This document shows, piece by piece, positions 36,600 through 48,129 of a stretch of DNA of 64,000 bases (its first letter is position 1; the number at the start of each line of letters is the position of its first letter). The translations under genes were made by a program, and so were the position numbers. Origin of the DNA: Cristatella mucedo (lineage: Eukaryota > Bryozoa > Phylactolaemata > Cristatellidae); contig WPIO01000044.1 in assembly GCA_009760855.2 (NCBI GenBank), positions 3,278,893-3,342,892 on the forward strand, read 5' to 3'. The notes below the pieces were generated by a model. That model did no database searches. It was not told where the DNA came from and saw nothing but the letters and a program-made list of their open reading frames with translations.

Positions 36600-37480
36600 T
36601 ACGCTGACCATTGGCAGAAGACTTAGCTATGTAAGGAGGCAAAGCTTCAGCAGCGAGAGTTGAGAGTCGGGGTTGTAGATAGTCAGGGTGAACGGGTATC
36701 GGCTGAAGGCGAGTTTAGGCAGCGCCGAATCGTCAGAGCAGCCCAGGGCTTCTGACCAGAAGGAGTCGCGAGAGCGTCAGCGGAAGCAGACAGCAGATCG
36801 GCTAGCCAGCGACCGACTGGCAATACGGCTTCGTCTATCTAGGGATTGAGCTCACTTTCGATAATGGGCACGGGGCTCTTAGTAGCTAATACGGTGTCTG
36901 TACGTCGCCATTTTGCACAGACCTTCACTTCCCGCTCATCTAACTATGAACAATGTGTACCCGAAGCCGAAAGTGATTTGGCTCTATGAACAAACGGTGC
37001 CGTATTAACTGCAGTGGTTTTAAGGCTTCACCACGCAGGTAGCGGGGCAGACAATCTCACCAATTTTCGACTACGGAAGTAGTTCCGTAGTCAGGTGGAA
37101 GGCTCGAGGCGCAGACGGCGGATGTCAGACGCGTTCGTGTAAGCAAGCGCACGGGCAGGTGGTTTTCGCTCCGAGTTTGGCGGCGGAAGGAGGAGTTGGG
37201 ATATGTTATCGTTGGATAGGCATTTGGGGCACTGACGGTTTCTGCTGAGCCTCTGGGAGCCTGAACTAACGCTGCTATCTCCTCTTTAGGAGCGACCTCT
37301 ACAAAGGGCGAGTTATGTGTATTTGTCTGGGAGAATTTTTGCGAGGAATTTGGGGATAACACTGAACTAGACGCACAGCTACATGGTTCTCTTGCCGTTA
37401 AAACTCCGCAGAATTCTTCTGTGTGTTCATATTATTCCAGTCTAGTTCACGGTATCGAGTGTGTGGCCCTTTAGTAACGG
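36600..37480 (+). repeat. GC-rich dispersed repeat, copy 1
   Basis: Segments such as 'gcagacggcgga', 'agcctgaac', 'gggcgag.t..gtgta' and 'ggggataa.ac...actagacgc.cag' occur in the same order at 47.5-47.9 kb. No terminal repeats or coding domain seen; class unknown. Position bounds are approximate. Confidence 0.5.
37069..37092. repeat. hairpin, 10-bp arms, 4-nt loop
   Basis: GACTACGGAA, loop GTAG, then TTCCGTAGTC, a perfect stem. It lies inside the dispersed repeat. Confidence 0.9.
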
Positions 37481-37885
37481 CAAGTAGGGTAGTGCCGGAA
37501 ACGCAGTAGGCGTGGCGAACTGTTTATTTCGCGTTTAGCGCACCAAATTGGTTGTTGGCTATTCCGCTCGGCAAGCGGTGGGGTATGCCTCCTCTGACGA
37601 GAGTTTGGCTTTACGGTAAGAGGCCGCGGCAGACTCTGTTTAGACAGTATCGGGTCTCGCCGTGGCGAAAATTCTGCTAGTCCGAAAATTCTACCGAACC
37701 AAAGCCTAGAATGAGAGATTTAGTTCTCTGACGGAAATGTGCAAGCTGGTTATTATTATTATTAATATTATTACTACTGTTACTGATGCATTGTTGCAGA
37801 GTGATGAGTGGTTCTATCCCAAATGATTAGTGCAGTAGCTCCACCTGTGTGATCACTGGTACCGGCTGCTTTCAGTGCTTCTAGT

Positions 37886-37907
37886 CGTGCCCTTGTACAA
37901 GGGCACG
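37886..37907. repeat. perfect 22-bp palindrome
   Basis: CGTGCCCTTGT followed at once by its exact reverse complement ACAAGGGCACG; no loop. It does not lie in any recognised gene. Confidence 0.9.
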
Positions 37908-37909
37908 TG

Positions 37910-39960
37910 TTGCACAGGGGAAAATGGAGGAGTAACTGAGAGACAGAAAGTGGGGAGACTACTCGGAAAATCCAAAGGCATGGACCTTGCCAGACAAAGC
38001 CAAACAGAAGACGCGAAGACCTGAAGGAGCTCATGTTGAGCGACTTGGTCTCAATCCATAGTATCAGAGCATTTACCCTACCCCCTACTTCCAAAGTTCC
38101 ATGTGCCTATCGGAGGGCCGCTTTCATAATTGTAATCATTCTCGCAACCTCGAACCACGAGCTATGGCTGCTAGACATTGTGTTTGGGCTAGCGGTTAAC
38201 TCACTTTTTCTTCAGCAAGCAACGCCTGTGTCTCAGCTGTTCCGAGATACTCACTCGGCGCATAGGTGCAGACTAGAGTTGATTTAACTACGCGTCTTTC
38301 AAAAGTTTTCGTTACTGTGCATAAATGTGTATTTTTGTAGCACTACTCGGAAGTCCTAGTTGGGCTAAAACTTTCGTCCCCTTAAAATTTTTTTGCTATA
38401 GAGTCACGACAACTTTAGCGTGAGCCCGTCAAGCGAGGTCATGGTCCAGTACACAGCTGACAGCAATCGGCGGGCCTCAGTGTCCGGAAAGTAGAGCGGT
38501 CGCAATGGCTGATGGGTTTGAGCAACTTTAGAATGCCGGCCGCGTTTTCAGGATGTCCACGGGACGGAAACTTCAGGGCAACGGTGATAAGTAGTAATAA
38601 GCTGCAGCCATTGCTACCAACCATACAGTGATAGTAGTAGCTACAGATAGTGCACGTCGCAGAGAGCTGGTGGCACAGCCCATGCTGCGACACCGTGCAG
38701 TCTAGCCATTAAACTAAAGAATTTGGCAGAACAGCTCACTGCAGTATCTGCAATGTTTGACTACGATTCGCTCATCGAGTATGCAAACTGAGAAGACCGA
38801 TCCTGCGAGTGCATGTGCATTGAAATCATTTTATACGTTCGCACCGGTGAAGAAATGAGACGTCTACCTTATCAGTCCTGCCTATTTGATACAGCCTATA
38901 CGAAAGAGTCACTGACATGGCATACAAAACAAATTTTGAATTCGTAGCTCAGCGCGTTTCCTTACCAAAACTGGTATATCCCCGGCAACTAAATCCAAGA
39001 GAAAAAAAAAAAGTATGAACCGATGAACCCCAATGTCCAACTTCATGGGTGCGGTGTAGTAGATCGGCATTCGCCTGGTCACCGTCACTTCAAACACGGA
39101 TTGAAAATACAGCCTCCCGACGAAGAAAGGAGGCCGACACGGCTGAGCGGCAACCGAGCGAGCTGCAATCAATGTGAAGGCAAATGCTTTTAACAGCGAC
39201 TCTGACGCACGTTGAGTCACCGATGCTCCGATTGGCTACAATGATCACCAATGACAAATATTTCTACTACGATCTTATACAAGTTCCAATATTTTTTTTA
39301 TTTAACCACTGTTTAAACAGCCAACCTGAAAGTCCTAGACGTGTTTTTAATTTATCTAAAGCAGCACAGCTCTACAGATATGTTTAGCAAGGCAAAAAGC
39401 TAGCTGAACTTTAAACTAGCCATGTTGTGAGCAGTTCAAAAGGTCGAAGAGTAAAGGTAGTTGAGCCGAAATTCATCATTTTTGCTTTTGAAAAAATAAT
39501 ATTTTGGCTTTCTTAGGAGTCAAGATGCGTTTCGCATCGACAAGCTGAGCAGTCACTTATTACAGTAACAGCGCTGCAGTGTGATAATTGCAAAATGCAC
39601 ACCTACAAGCTACTAGGATTTTGCGTAGTGTTTAGAAAATGTGCAGCTGAAAAAATTGCAAAATAATCAGTCTGCGTAAAAGATATGACCGCATGGCTGC
39701 CTATACAAGTGATCAGAATCCGCACGAGACGTTATGCGATCTACATCCACGAGTTATCTATGGAGCACTGACATACCGGTATCTCGTAGCAACAAGCAAA
39801 CTGTAAGGTCTTTGTCCGAGCGAATTCGCCAATTTTGCTTGCACAAAGGAGAAAACTGTATATCCGTATTTGACATTTACAGAGACACATTATATTAAAC
39901 TGTAAGTAATAATTATTATAAATCACTGAAGATAGTCCTTGAAGTGGATGTTATTACAGC
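37910..39960. other. unassigned, with one possible signal-peptide ORF
   Basis: No recognised gene. The minus-strand ORF at 38909-39220 begins MTQRASESLLKAFAFTLIAA and continues RSVAAQPC, which looks like a secretory signal peptide followed by a Cys. It lies about 6 kb upstream of MMP exon 1 on the same strand, so it could hold the missing first MMP exon, but I see no convincing donor in phase 0. Confidence 0.25.
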
Positions 39961-39989
39961 TACTTTAATTTAATTCAATAGCTGAGAAA

Positions 39990-39994
39990 GAGCA

Positions 39995-40034
<40 letters not shown>
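39990..40034 (+). repeat. (GA)n microsatellite
   Basis: GA dinucleotide run with a few A interruptions at its left side. Confidence 0.9.
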
Positions 40035-40035
<1 letters not shown>

Positions 40036-42530
40036 AACCTAGCCACGTGCGGACTTCAGATAAAGATGTGGGAGGCAATCGAGAAGCAAACGCAGAAAAA
40101 GGAAGTCGAAGCATGAAGGGAAACAAGATTGCAAAATAGCCTTTGCAGGGCAAAGTAACAACACCACGTTGCAGCTGGTTGGGCCTAGCGAGGCAAGCAC
40201 ACTAGCTTCGTTGAAAAGCGATGTACGTTTATCCAGTAACGTCTACGTTGTATACAAATTACTATTGAAACATGTACTTTTTAAATCGATCAGATTATGA
40301 GGTGATTCGAGGTGATTACCGATTCCTGAATTAAAAAGATTAGAAACCAGCTATAATAATTGCCTTCGTGTTAGACGGTGAAAAAAGATTTTAAGGGACG
40401 ATTATTTTGTCTCTTGTTTGGGCTAAGAATAAGTGAGCTACACTGTATTTATCGGTCTGTTCAGATATATCCTCTACTGCTTTGGAATATACTGCTCTAA
40501 ATTTACAACACGAGCTATTAAACTACGGGCGTTTTCGATTGCTGCAGCGTCCGGTGATCAGGCTAGTGATAGGGAGCTAGGCCGGCTTAAATTCGGCGTC
40601 GTGGCATCCGTCAGGCGTTTGAAGCCTGTCAGGGATGATGCTGTGGAGTGAAGGGTTGGTGAAACTTGAGACAAGTTTGCACCCAACGCAAAAGACTCAC
40701 TACCAATTGCTTGTTGCAATGCAGACTGAATGACAGGCTCTGAAATTAAAGAGGAGCTACCCGGCTGAACGAGATGCCGGAACTAGTGACAACCAATCGG
40801 CAGATGTCAAGGACTGTGCTTTGCGTGCATACGTTTGACACTGATGAATTACGGAAGATGTCACTCGTCAGACATAGTTGGAGAAATTGGCATGGGCCTT
40901 AAACATTGCGGTTACAGGTAGATGTATCAGTATTCACCTGAGCAGCAGCTTAGATGGTTTCGCTCATCATTAACTTTGGTTGCTATGACTGTATGGCGTC
41001 CTTATTTGACTGCCTTTGTCTCCACAGGGTAGGGCTTATTGGTTAGATGTCATATATTCTATCCGCAATGCCTTGGGTTTGCTTGCAGCAGCAGCAGTAG
41101 TATTAGCAGCAGAAGCAGCAGTAGCAGGGGTAAATTGCTGCCACGAGCTCGAAGAAAAGGCAGAACTCATTATTATAATCATCATAATTATTATCCTGAT
41201 TACCTATATTTTCTCTTGCTTAACTATGTTTCAGAAGAGGTTGGACAAAGAGAGTGGACAAAGCAAACACGAATGGTTGTGTGGTACCAAAGGCAATTAC
41301 TAAGATCCCTATGCCAGTTTACACACCAGAGCAAGCCCACCACAAACCCTACTGACCTGTATATAAGTGGGACACGCCAAAATTCACCAGCATTGGCATG
41401 TTCTCTACCTACCAGTTACACTACATCGCTCAACCTGTTTACCGTTCCCTCAATGGAGGACTGACAAGCCCACTTTCAGACTACAATCCTGGATCAACCT
41501 ATTACGGTCATGCCTGCCTACCCAATTTAATTACTTATTCGAAATCGAAGCTACTTTTCTCAGAAAAACGTGACCAGTTCTTTGAGCTGCAAGAAGGAAG
41601 TATCTGTTGCTACATATATACTGGTCTTGACTGACCACGGAACATGAGTGACTCTCTAGTCATCACGATTGCAAATTCCCAGAACTGCAGGCAGGAGAAT
41701 GCACATCCTCGAAGGCCACTGCAACAAATTGGTGCCAGCAAGTCTCCCTCGTTAGCCATTAGCCGCTAGACTACACGATCAGCGTGTAAGAGACCCACTC
41801 TGCGTAGAAGTTCTGAGGCTGGAGGAAGAAGATATCCTGATCGTGGATATCATGCAGAGAACAGAAACACCTGGCTGCCAGTGCTGTCCGTAAACTTCTC
41901 ATTCCTAAAACTATTTGGATGGCAGTTCTACCCTGTAGCATTGCTAATGGCCAGCATTGTTGCACTGGATGTCGCAGAGTGCTTAGCACCACACTCTGTA
42001 CTTGTAGCCCAATTTGGGTCAGAATTGCAAAGGCTGCACAGAGCAGGCTACAGCTCAGCAATCACAACTTAACCATGTGTATCTTATCGCTGACGACAGG
42101 AGTGAGTGTCAATAGTTAAAAGCAGTGGCATAGCTGCGATAAAAAAATTTCAGACTGCCAATTAAGAAGTAACTGTACAGGGCACACCAGTCCAAGCACA
42201 GCGCCTAACTTTGGGGATTGAAAATGTAAAAGTCTTTAGCTTTTTCAAAGTATGTTGCTGTAGCATGTACCTGATCAAATATGGCACACCGGTTAACCTG
42301 GCACGCCGGTTCTATGCATCTTTTAAGAATCCAAGCATCCTGTACTAATCAAATTCTCAAGGTGTCCTACACCAGATAAGACATGGAAGAATACTGGAAC
42401 TCACTTCCCGTAGGCCTTGACCAAGGAGTAGGCTTCTTAAACTTCTGGAGTCCTCCAGTAGGCAATCCTGTATCTCCTTGAGCAAGCACAGTGATAGCCG
42501 CTGGCACTCTTCAGCTGCTGTACAAATAAG
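40035..42530. other. unassigned; weak ORF at 41292-41634
   Basis: On the plus strand a reading frame from about 41310 to 41634 (with one stop near 41355) gives a Tyr/Pro/Ser-rich sequence (…VYRSLNGGLTSPLSDYN…). It resembles no family I know and could be an exon or chance. A (CAG/AGC)n-like run is at about 41085-41130 with 'attattataatcatcat' after it. Confidence 0.25.
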
Positions 42531-42534
42531 GCTG

Positions 42535-42700
42535 TTCAATCAAGGGTCCGTTCTCGATCCTGTTCTGTTTGATCATTCGGCTATGTCTCTTACTGTTCTC
42601 CATTTACATCGAGGCTCAAGGAAACGTGATTCGGGTCCATGAGATTGGCTATCACTACTATGCTGCCGATACCCAAGCTTTATGTATAATTTAAAACTTC
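42535..42700 (+). mobile_element. LINE RT palm fragment
   Basis: Plus-strand reading QGSVLDPVLFD and, in another frame, HYYAADTQALCI: remnants of the PQGSxLGP and YADDTQL motifs of a CR1/L2-like RT. Nothing else of the copy is recognisable. Confidence 0.55.
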
Positions 42701-43330
42701 TGTTTGAGCCAGGAGGCTGGGATTGGCTTGGTTGCATAAAAGCTGAATTGTATAGCCACGTAAGAGTGCCTTAAGTAAACTAGCTCCACAACGAAGCGAC
42801 GATGAGAGACTGTGGGCCATGCGTCGACCACGCTCGGTTCACATGGTTAGTGCTGGGTGGCATTTAAGACAAATCTTGCAGGGCTGTGGACGTCCTCCCT
42901 AATTTGGCATGACGCTCTACTGCTTTCACGCTTGAAAATGAGGCGAAAAAAGCAAAGCAAAAAAAGGCAAAAAGCAAAGCAAAGCTGTTTTAAACTCTCA
43001 CCAGACATGGATTGCTATCACATCATCCCTAGCATACCTCTGGGTAATGTTTTTACGGTCGGGGAAGTAGCACCGGCCGTACGTTAAGAACTTAGCCTAA
43101 GCTGATGTCACGGCACATCACGTCACACTGAGGCAGCATCTTTTCTAGAATAGCAAGTCAATTATTAATCCATAAAGTTCCTTAATAGATAAAATGATGA
43201 AGTCAGATCTAACCCGACCAGAGGCATGTGCCTGAGCTAACCGGAAAGCATCTCCAAAATGGCATGCGGAAGGCTATCTCGTATAGCTGCCAGCTAATAG
43301 CTATCTGATCAGGAAGTAACGAGTAGCCAA

Positions 43331-43595
43331 TCATTGCTTCCTGCCATGAATTCCCGAAACATATTGCAATTGCTTAACAAACGCCTCTTCCTTGTCCATA
43401 AATTCAGGCCGATCTAAAAGCGATTGAAGGGTAACCGATTGAGAAGCCTCATTTCTATCAGAGCACAAGCACAGCCTTAGGGGCTTTCCCTCCTTGTAGC
43501 TAGAAATATAGACTTGCCTGTTGTGGAACCAGAAATCACGGTCTAGATGGTAAAGTAGCCACCTGACCAACTGAACTCGAGACTTCTGGCTTACA
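43331..43595 (-). other. possible exon or ORF, unknown protein
   Basis: Minus-strand open frame of about 88 codons, LVRWLLYHLDRDFWFHN then VYISSYKEGKPLRLCLC, ending in a TGA. The amino-acid mix is protein-like and does not come from low-complexity DNA. I do not recognise it. A splice acceptor near 43590 is possible. It may also be part of an unrecognised transposon. Confidence 0.3.
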
Positions 43596-43849
43596 CCTCA
43601 ATCATTTGCTAACTAGACAATAGTATCATTGAACTTATTTGCTTACTTATTGTTATGCCCTTCAATTTTAATAGATATTAGAGAAATTACTATGTAATAA
43701 TGATATTTTTATTAATTTGATAATCAATAATTCATAATTTGCTAAATTAGCTCTTCTTGAAAATAAAGCAATGGGACTTTTTCAAAGATGCAAGAACTTT
43801 GTATCAGCTAGTCCATTTGGTTCCGGAGTAATTTTTATTGAACGTTGGT

Positions 43850-44165
43850 TTACTTTGAATACAATACCCAAAAATTTCCCCGACCCTGTCCCAAGCTGTG
43901 GAACTCGCTTCGCGGTCACTTTCACATTCAGTTGTCACGAGATTTAGGAACCACCTACCAATTCACACACGTCCTTTCCCCACTGTTATATGCTACTACC
44001 TGCGCTTGCTCAGTTGGTCTACAGATACTGCTACGCTTTTGAGTCTCTCTTTTTGTGTGAGCTTGAATGTTTTCAATTTTGATTCGGTTTTTCAGGACAT
44101 AGAAACCTCTCCAGACGATGCATGGTCAAAGTCCATATACCTGTATAGGATAAACACTGACCACT
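43850..44165 (+). mobile_element. LINE RT C-terminal fragment
   Basis: Plus strand near 43880-43960 reads CPKLWNSLRGHFHIQLS then FRNHLPIHTRP-like in the next frame, i.e. the '..LWNSLP..I..S..FR..LK' block that ends CR1/L2-type ORFs. Family not resolved. Confidence 0.55.
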
Positions 44166-44275
44166 AGTATCTGAAGCAACATTACGCAAGATTTTGCCTG
44201 TGCAGTGATCCTAGTGCTTTCTTATTTGATCAGACCCATAGCCACAAATGTCTTCAAAAGGGCTTAACATAGATC

Positions 44276-44402
44276 TTAAGTGTTCACACACATCAGCTGA
44301 CCTTCAGTCGTGATAGCCTGAATTCGGCAGAACTTCACCGTCACACTGCCTACGGTCTTGTACTCACAGTTTAGCCATCCAAGATAAGACGTGCCACGCA
44401 CG
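44276..44402 (-). other. possible terminal exon, unknown protein
   Basis: After a TGCTTTCTCAG acceptor the minus strand reads FLLYVRGTSYLGWLNCEYK then VGSVTVKFCRIQAI and ends at TAA 44276. Three Cys residues. I do not know the family; it could be chance. Confidence 0.25.
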
Positions 44403-45524
44403 TACAGCAAAAATTTACTGAGAAAGCATATAAATAACAAAAAACCACCAAGATAACAATTAATGAACCGCGAAAGATTAAGAAGAATGAGCGATTTACC
44501 TGTAAGCATTTCCGTAGAGGACTTAAAGGTTCAAACGTTCGATGATTATTTTAGATTTTCGAGTAAACAGTTGTGAGGTGCCGTTAGATTGATCTATACA
44601 TTAAGCCCAAGGTATTGATTTTAAGATACCCACGATAGCCGCTCGATGTCCTTTTAGGATTCAGTAAATACTAATTTTATAATAGACCCCGTTTGGTTTC
44701 CATTCCATCGTTTCAAGTATGCCACAGCATTCATCTTAAGCTAAGGCTGATATAAGATTTTTGACCCACAGGACACTTATTCCCACCCGCTATGTTACTC
44801 AGAAGGATCAAACGAAGGTAGTTCTACCCGAGGCATCAAATCGAGCCAAGTAGCCATTAAAGTAGACCATGCTTTTACTCATTTGGTCCGAATCGGCACG
44901 ACTAGCCCGTCATTAAGGCTGCTCGCCGGATTAGACCGCCTGCAAAGAAAATGGCGACTAAAGCTGGTACCAGCTCCACTACAGATGCAAAGTAAATATT
45001 TTACACAGTACTGTATTAACGCACTCTCAAAGCTTACACCCATTTTGTCCATCTGTATTTACCTTTATTAAGCTAATGGAACTGCAGAGCAATGATCGCA
45101 CGTAAACGCGGTGAAGAGGGGGCCGACTGTTTCATATTAGCTCCTGGGTTTTAGCCGCGGTTGAAAATGATCGACACACTGATTTTTCCCTGAGAGCGCT
45201 TATGAAGAAGTGGGCAGCAGAAAATGCGATGCAGCATATTGAAGCAACCAGGGGCTGATTAGCACCTTAAAGGGTATCGAAAAGAAGTAGCTGATCTTTC
45301 GTTAGCCAGTCAGATACAAGTACAGCTAGATTTGAGCAGAAGTACTTAAGCAACCAGAAAAACTATTGCCTTCTAGGTGCTGTGTATTTTACATGTATCT
45401 GTCTCTCAGCTGCGATGACATACCCGGTTGTACGAAAGAAAGCATCACCATGAAGTCTATTGCAGAAGGCGTTAATCTAAGTGCCTGAAATCTGGTTATT
45501 TTGCTGATGCAGGTTGACAGGTCC

Positions 45525-45690
45525 CTGGGTCCTAGCCAAGTGGTAAGATACTCATACTTCACATCCCAGGTGACGGGTTCGAGCCCTGCTGCAGATAATC
45601 ATGTATTGCCCACTGCAAGCTGTGATGTTGGCCGTTCAGGTTCTTCTGTGGCTACATAAATGAGGATGTTTGATCGCTAACCTCTACTTT
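45525..45690 (+). mobile_element. SINE-B copy, plus orientation
   Basis: A box area 'tagccaagtggtaaga', B box GGGTTCGAGCCC at about 45577-45588, then 'tattgcccactgcaagc' and the 3' part 'tggctacataaatgagg'. The promoter boxes are near consensus, so this is a well preserved head. Confidence 0.8.
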
Positions 45691-45779
45691 TTATTGTGAA
45701 ATTGAGTGTGCTCGTCTTGCTAAGCATCAAACGACTTGGAACACTCGTACGTAAAAAAATTAATAAAATACTTGCTGAG

Positions 45780-45945
45780 TTAACAGCCTCATTTTGTATA
45801 GCAACAGATGAACCTTTACGGCTATCACCACCGCTTGCAGTGGCGATAAAGGATCGCCCACCACAGGATTTGAACCCACGACCACGGGGCTGAGGTCGTG
45901 AAAAGCAACCGCCTTACCTAGTGAGCCATTACGGCTCACCTCCGA
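45780..45945 (-). mobile_element. SINE-B copy, minus orientation
   Basis: Reverse of the family; 'cggctatcaccaccgcttgcagtggcgata' and minus-strand B box GTGGGTTCAAATCC. It is 90 bases from the plus copy, forming an inverted SINE pair. Confidence 0.8.
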
Positions 45946-46094
45946 ATACAATAATGTGTAATCATCAACTCAAGTGCAGACGTTAACATTAACCAGAACT
46001 GTCACTCATCTGCGGCACAGGAATGCCACGCTCAGATTGGCTAGTGTCGTTGCTAGCGCCTAGCAGTAGGAACGCTGCACTTCTAATGGCTAGC

Positions 46095-46125
46095 CAAGGT
46101 CGTGAGGCCCCCCCCCCCCCGCCCG
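46095..46125 (+). repeat. poly-C run
   Basis: About 12 C residues followed by 'gcccgcc'. A similar run lies at 36302-36313. Confidence 0.9.
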
Positions 46126-46259
46126 CCTAATCCCGGCAGATAACAAAATGTAGGCGCAGCACTTCCTTAGGCTGGAGTACGCACTATTGCGTCATGATCT
46201 CAACATCTTTACGGGGCTGCCCGGTTGCCGCAAGTAGTAGGGGGGAGTCGGTCTGTGTC

Positions 46260-46440
46260 TGTGAGCCCAACAATTTGCATGCTGATCCTGTGCATGTCAC
46301 CCCCAACTATGTTACGCTTGTTATCACTGAGCATGCTGCAACTAACGATTCGATCGTGCCTCCTTTGCAGCAAATGTAAAGTTCCTAGACAGGAATTTAT
46401 TTATCTGGGGGCGCTATACCAAGTGTTATATTATTATTCC
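46260..46440 (+). mobile_element. LINE-A 3' end fragment
   Basis: Plus-strand 3' UTR ('tgcatgctgatcctgtgc', 'catgtcaccccca') and tail ('gggggcgctataccaagtgtt' then ATT units). Confidence 0.75.
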
Positions 46441-47960
46441 TATTAAATGACCGCCAAAATCTCTGCTCGAACCTCCGGTGGTGAAGAAACTGTACCATTG
46501 GAAAAAGTAAGCGTCACTAAATGGCTCAAGAATTGCAGCGAATTGTTGAGACTAGCCGCAGGAATCAGCTGTCCTGAACGGCGGGTCAGCCTTAGGAACG
46601 GTTTCGGTTTTCTCAGCTTTAGCGAGCTCCGCAAGCCTCGTTTAAATGTACACGTGTACCCACGAAGACTTTTGTCTCCCGGTTCTCTTCCGGTGGATTG
46701 TCCGATGCAGCGCTGTGTATTGTGAGCCTGTTAATACTGGTTACGCCCCGGCGAAAGCGCTTTACGCTGCGCGCACCGGACCGACGGAGTTGGACTGCTC
46801 GAACTCCCGAAGCCCGAGTATAATAAACTTCCTTACGCGCGCGTCGCTTGCGATGGTCCCAACCCCGAAGGCGGGCCGCTACATCCCCCCAAGATAGGAG
46901 CAGCTAACTGAGTAGCCGACAAAACACAACTACGCAGTCTAAGTTGCACTTAGGTGTTCGTCGCCGTAGGATAACTCTCGTGCTCTCGAAGCGTAGTCTC
47001 GCATCGACTACGGAAGCTGCAGCCCAGAGCTCTGTCAGTCGTCCCGTCATATTCTCTCTCCACTAAAATCGTGAACTCGTACGTAGCAGCTATTTTCTCA
47101 GCCCTCACTCTTGGTGTACGTTCTCAGGCTAATTCGTTTCCGCCTTTAGCCTATTAGATGGCTCCTGCGACAGCTTGCCTTCTATTCGCTGTTTGTAAGT
47201 CAGGTCTGTATTAGGTGTCCTAGTCGAACCCACTAAGGCAAGGGGTCGTATCGCGGCTAACCTGAGAGCTAACGCCAGTGCACATGCACGCATTTTTGTA
47301 CATCACATAGGCAGCCTGTACAGCAGATGGACTGGGGTTTTACGTTCGCGAAAGGGAGGTTACCTATACCCCAAACTATTTCGAGGAGGCGAAGTTGTTT
47401 CAGGGGGAGTGTCAGGCCAGAGAGCGAGTAGGCTAGATTACAAATTACTGGGTTTGAGCCTTTGCCACGAAGAGAACGCACAGTCACTCATACCGCCTAT
47501 CGACGGAAGTTCCGAAGTCACGTTGTCGGCCAGAAGGTTCGAGACGCAGACGGCGGACGCCGAATTCGTTCATGTTCGAGCACGCAGTTGAATTTTTCTT
47601 CTCAAAGTTAAGGGGTGGAAAGATGAATGTTTCGCGGGTAGAGTAGTGGGGCTTCGAGCGGCGGACGGAGCCCAAGGGGTTTCTGTGGAGCCACCTAAAG
47701 CCTGAACCGGTGCTGATAGTCGTGACCCTCGGTATATGAGACCTCGGTCTTCGCAGGTGACGCCTGGCGTAGGTGGAGGTGCCTAAAGTACAAGGGCGGT
47801 ATTTACTACCGTTATAGAGCGGACTGTATAGGGCGAGCTCCGTGTAATTGGCATTTCGACTGCTTGTGGGGAGCGTGGGGATAAGACCGGACTAGACGCG
47901 CAGTGATGTTGTGCGTTTTCGAGTAAAGTTCAGTGAAAACCCCTATTTGTGGTCAGTTCC
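46441..47960. repeat. GC/CpG-rich block with dispersed repeat, copy 2
   Basis: Higher GC and CpG than the surroundings. The right half (about 47.5-47.93 kb) matches 37.1-37.4 kb. The left part holds a 92-codon plus ORF (46447-46725, TAKISARTSGGEETVPLE...) with no known domain. A promoter-type CpG island or an unknown GC-rich transposon are both possible. Confidence 0.45.
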
Positions 47961-47996
47961 TTAGCTCATGCCGAAAAACTCGTGACTCCTTGATAA

Positions 47997-48090
47997 TGAC
48001 AAGCATGCCATAAATGCTGTAGGATAGGCGACCGACTAGATGCGTAATAAGCTGGTCGCTTATCCTATTGCATTTATAGCAAGCTTGACA
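47997..48090. repeat. imperfect inverted repeat, arms about 35 bp
   Basis: 'ataaatgctgtaggatagg' in the left arm pairs with 'cttatcctattgcatttat' in the right arm; spacer about 19 bases. It could be a small foldback element. Confidence 0.8.
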
Positions 48091-48129
48091 CGCAAGAAAA
48101 ATTTGATCCTGGCCCTTTACACTTTGCAG

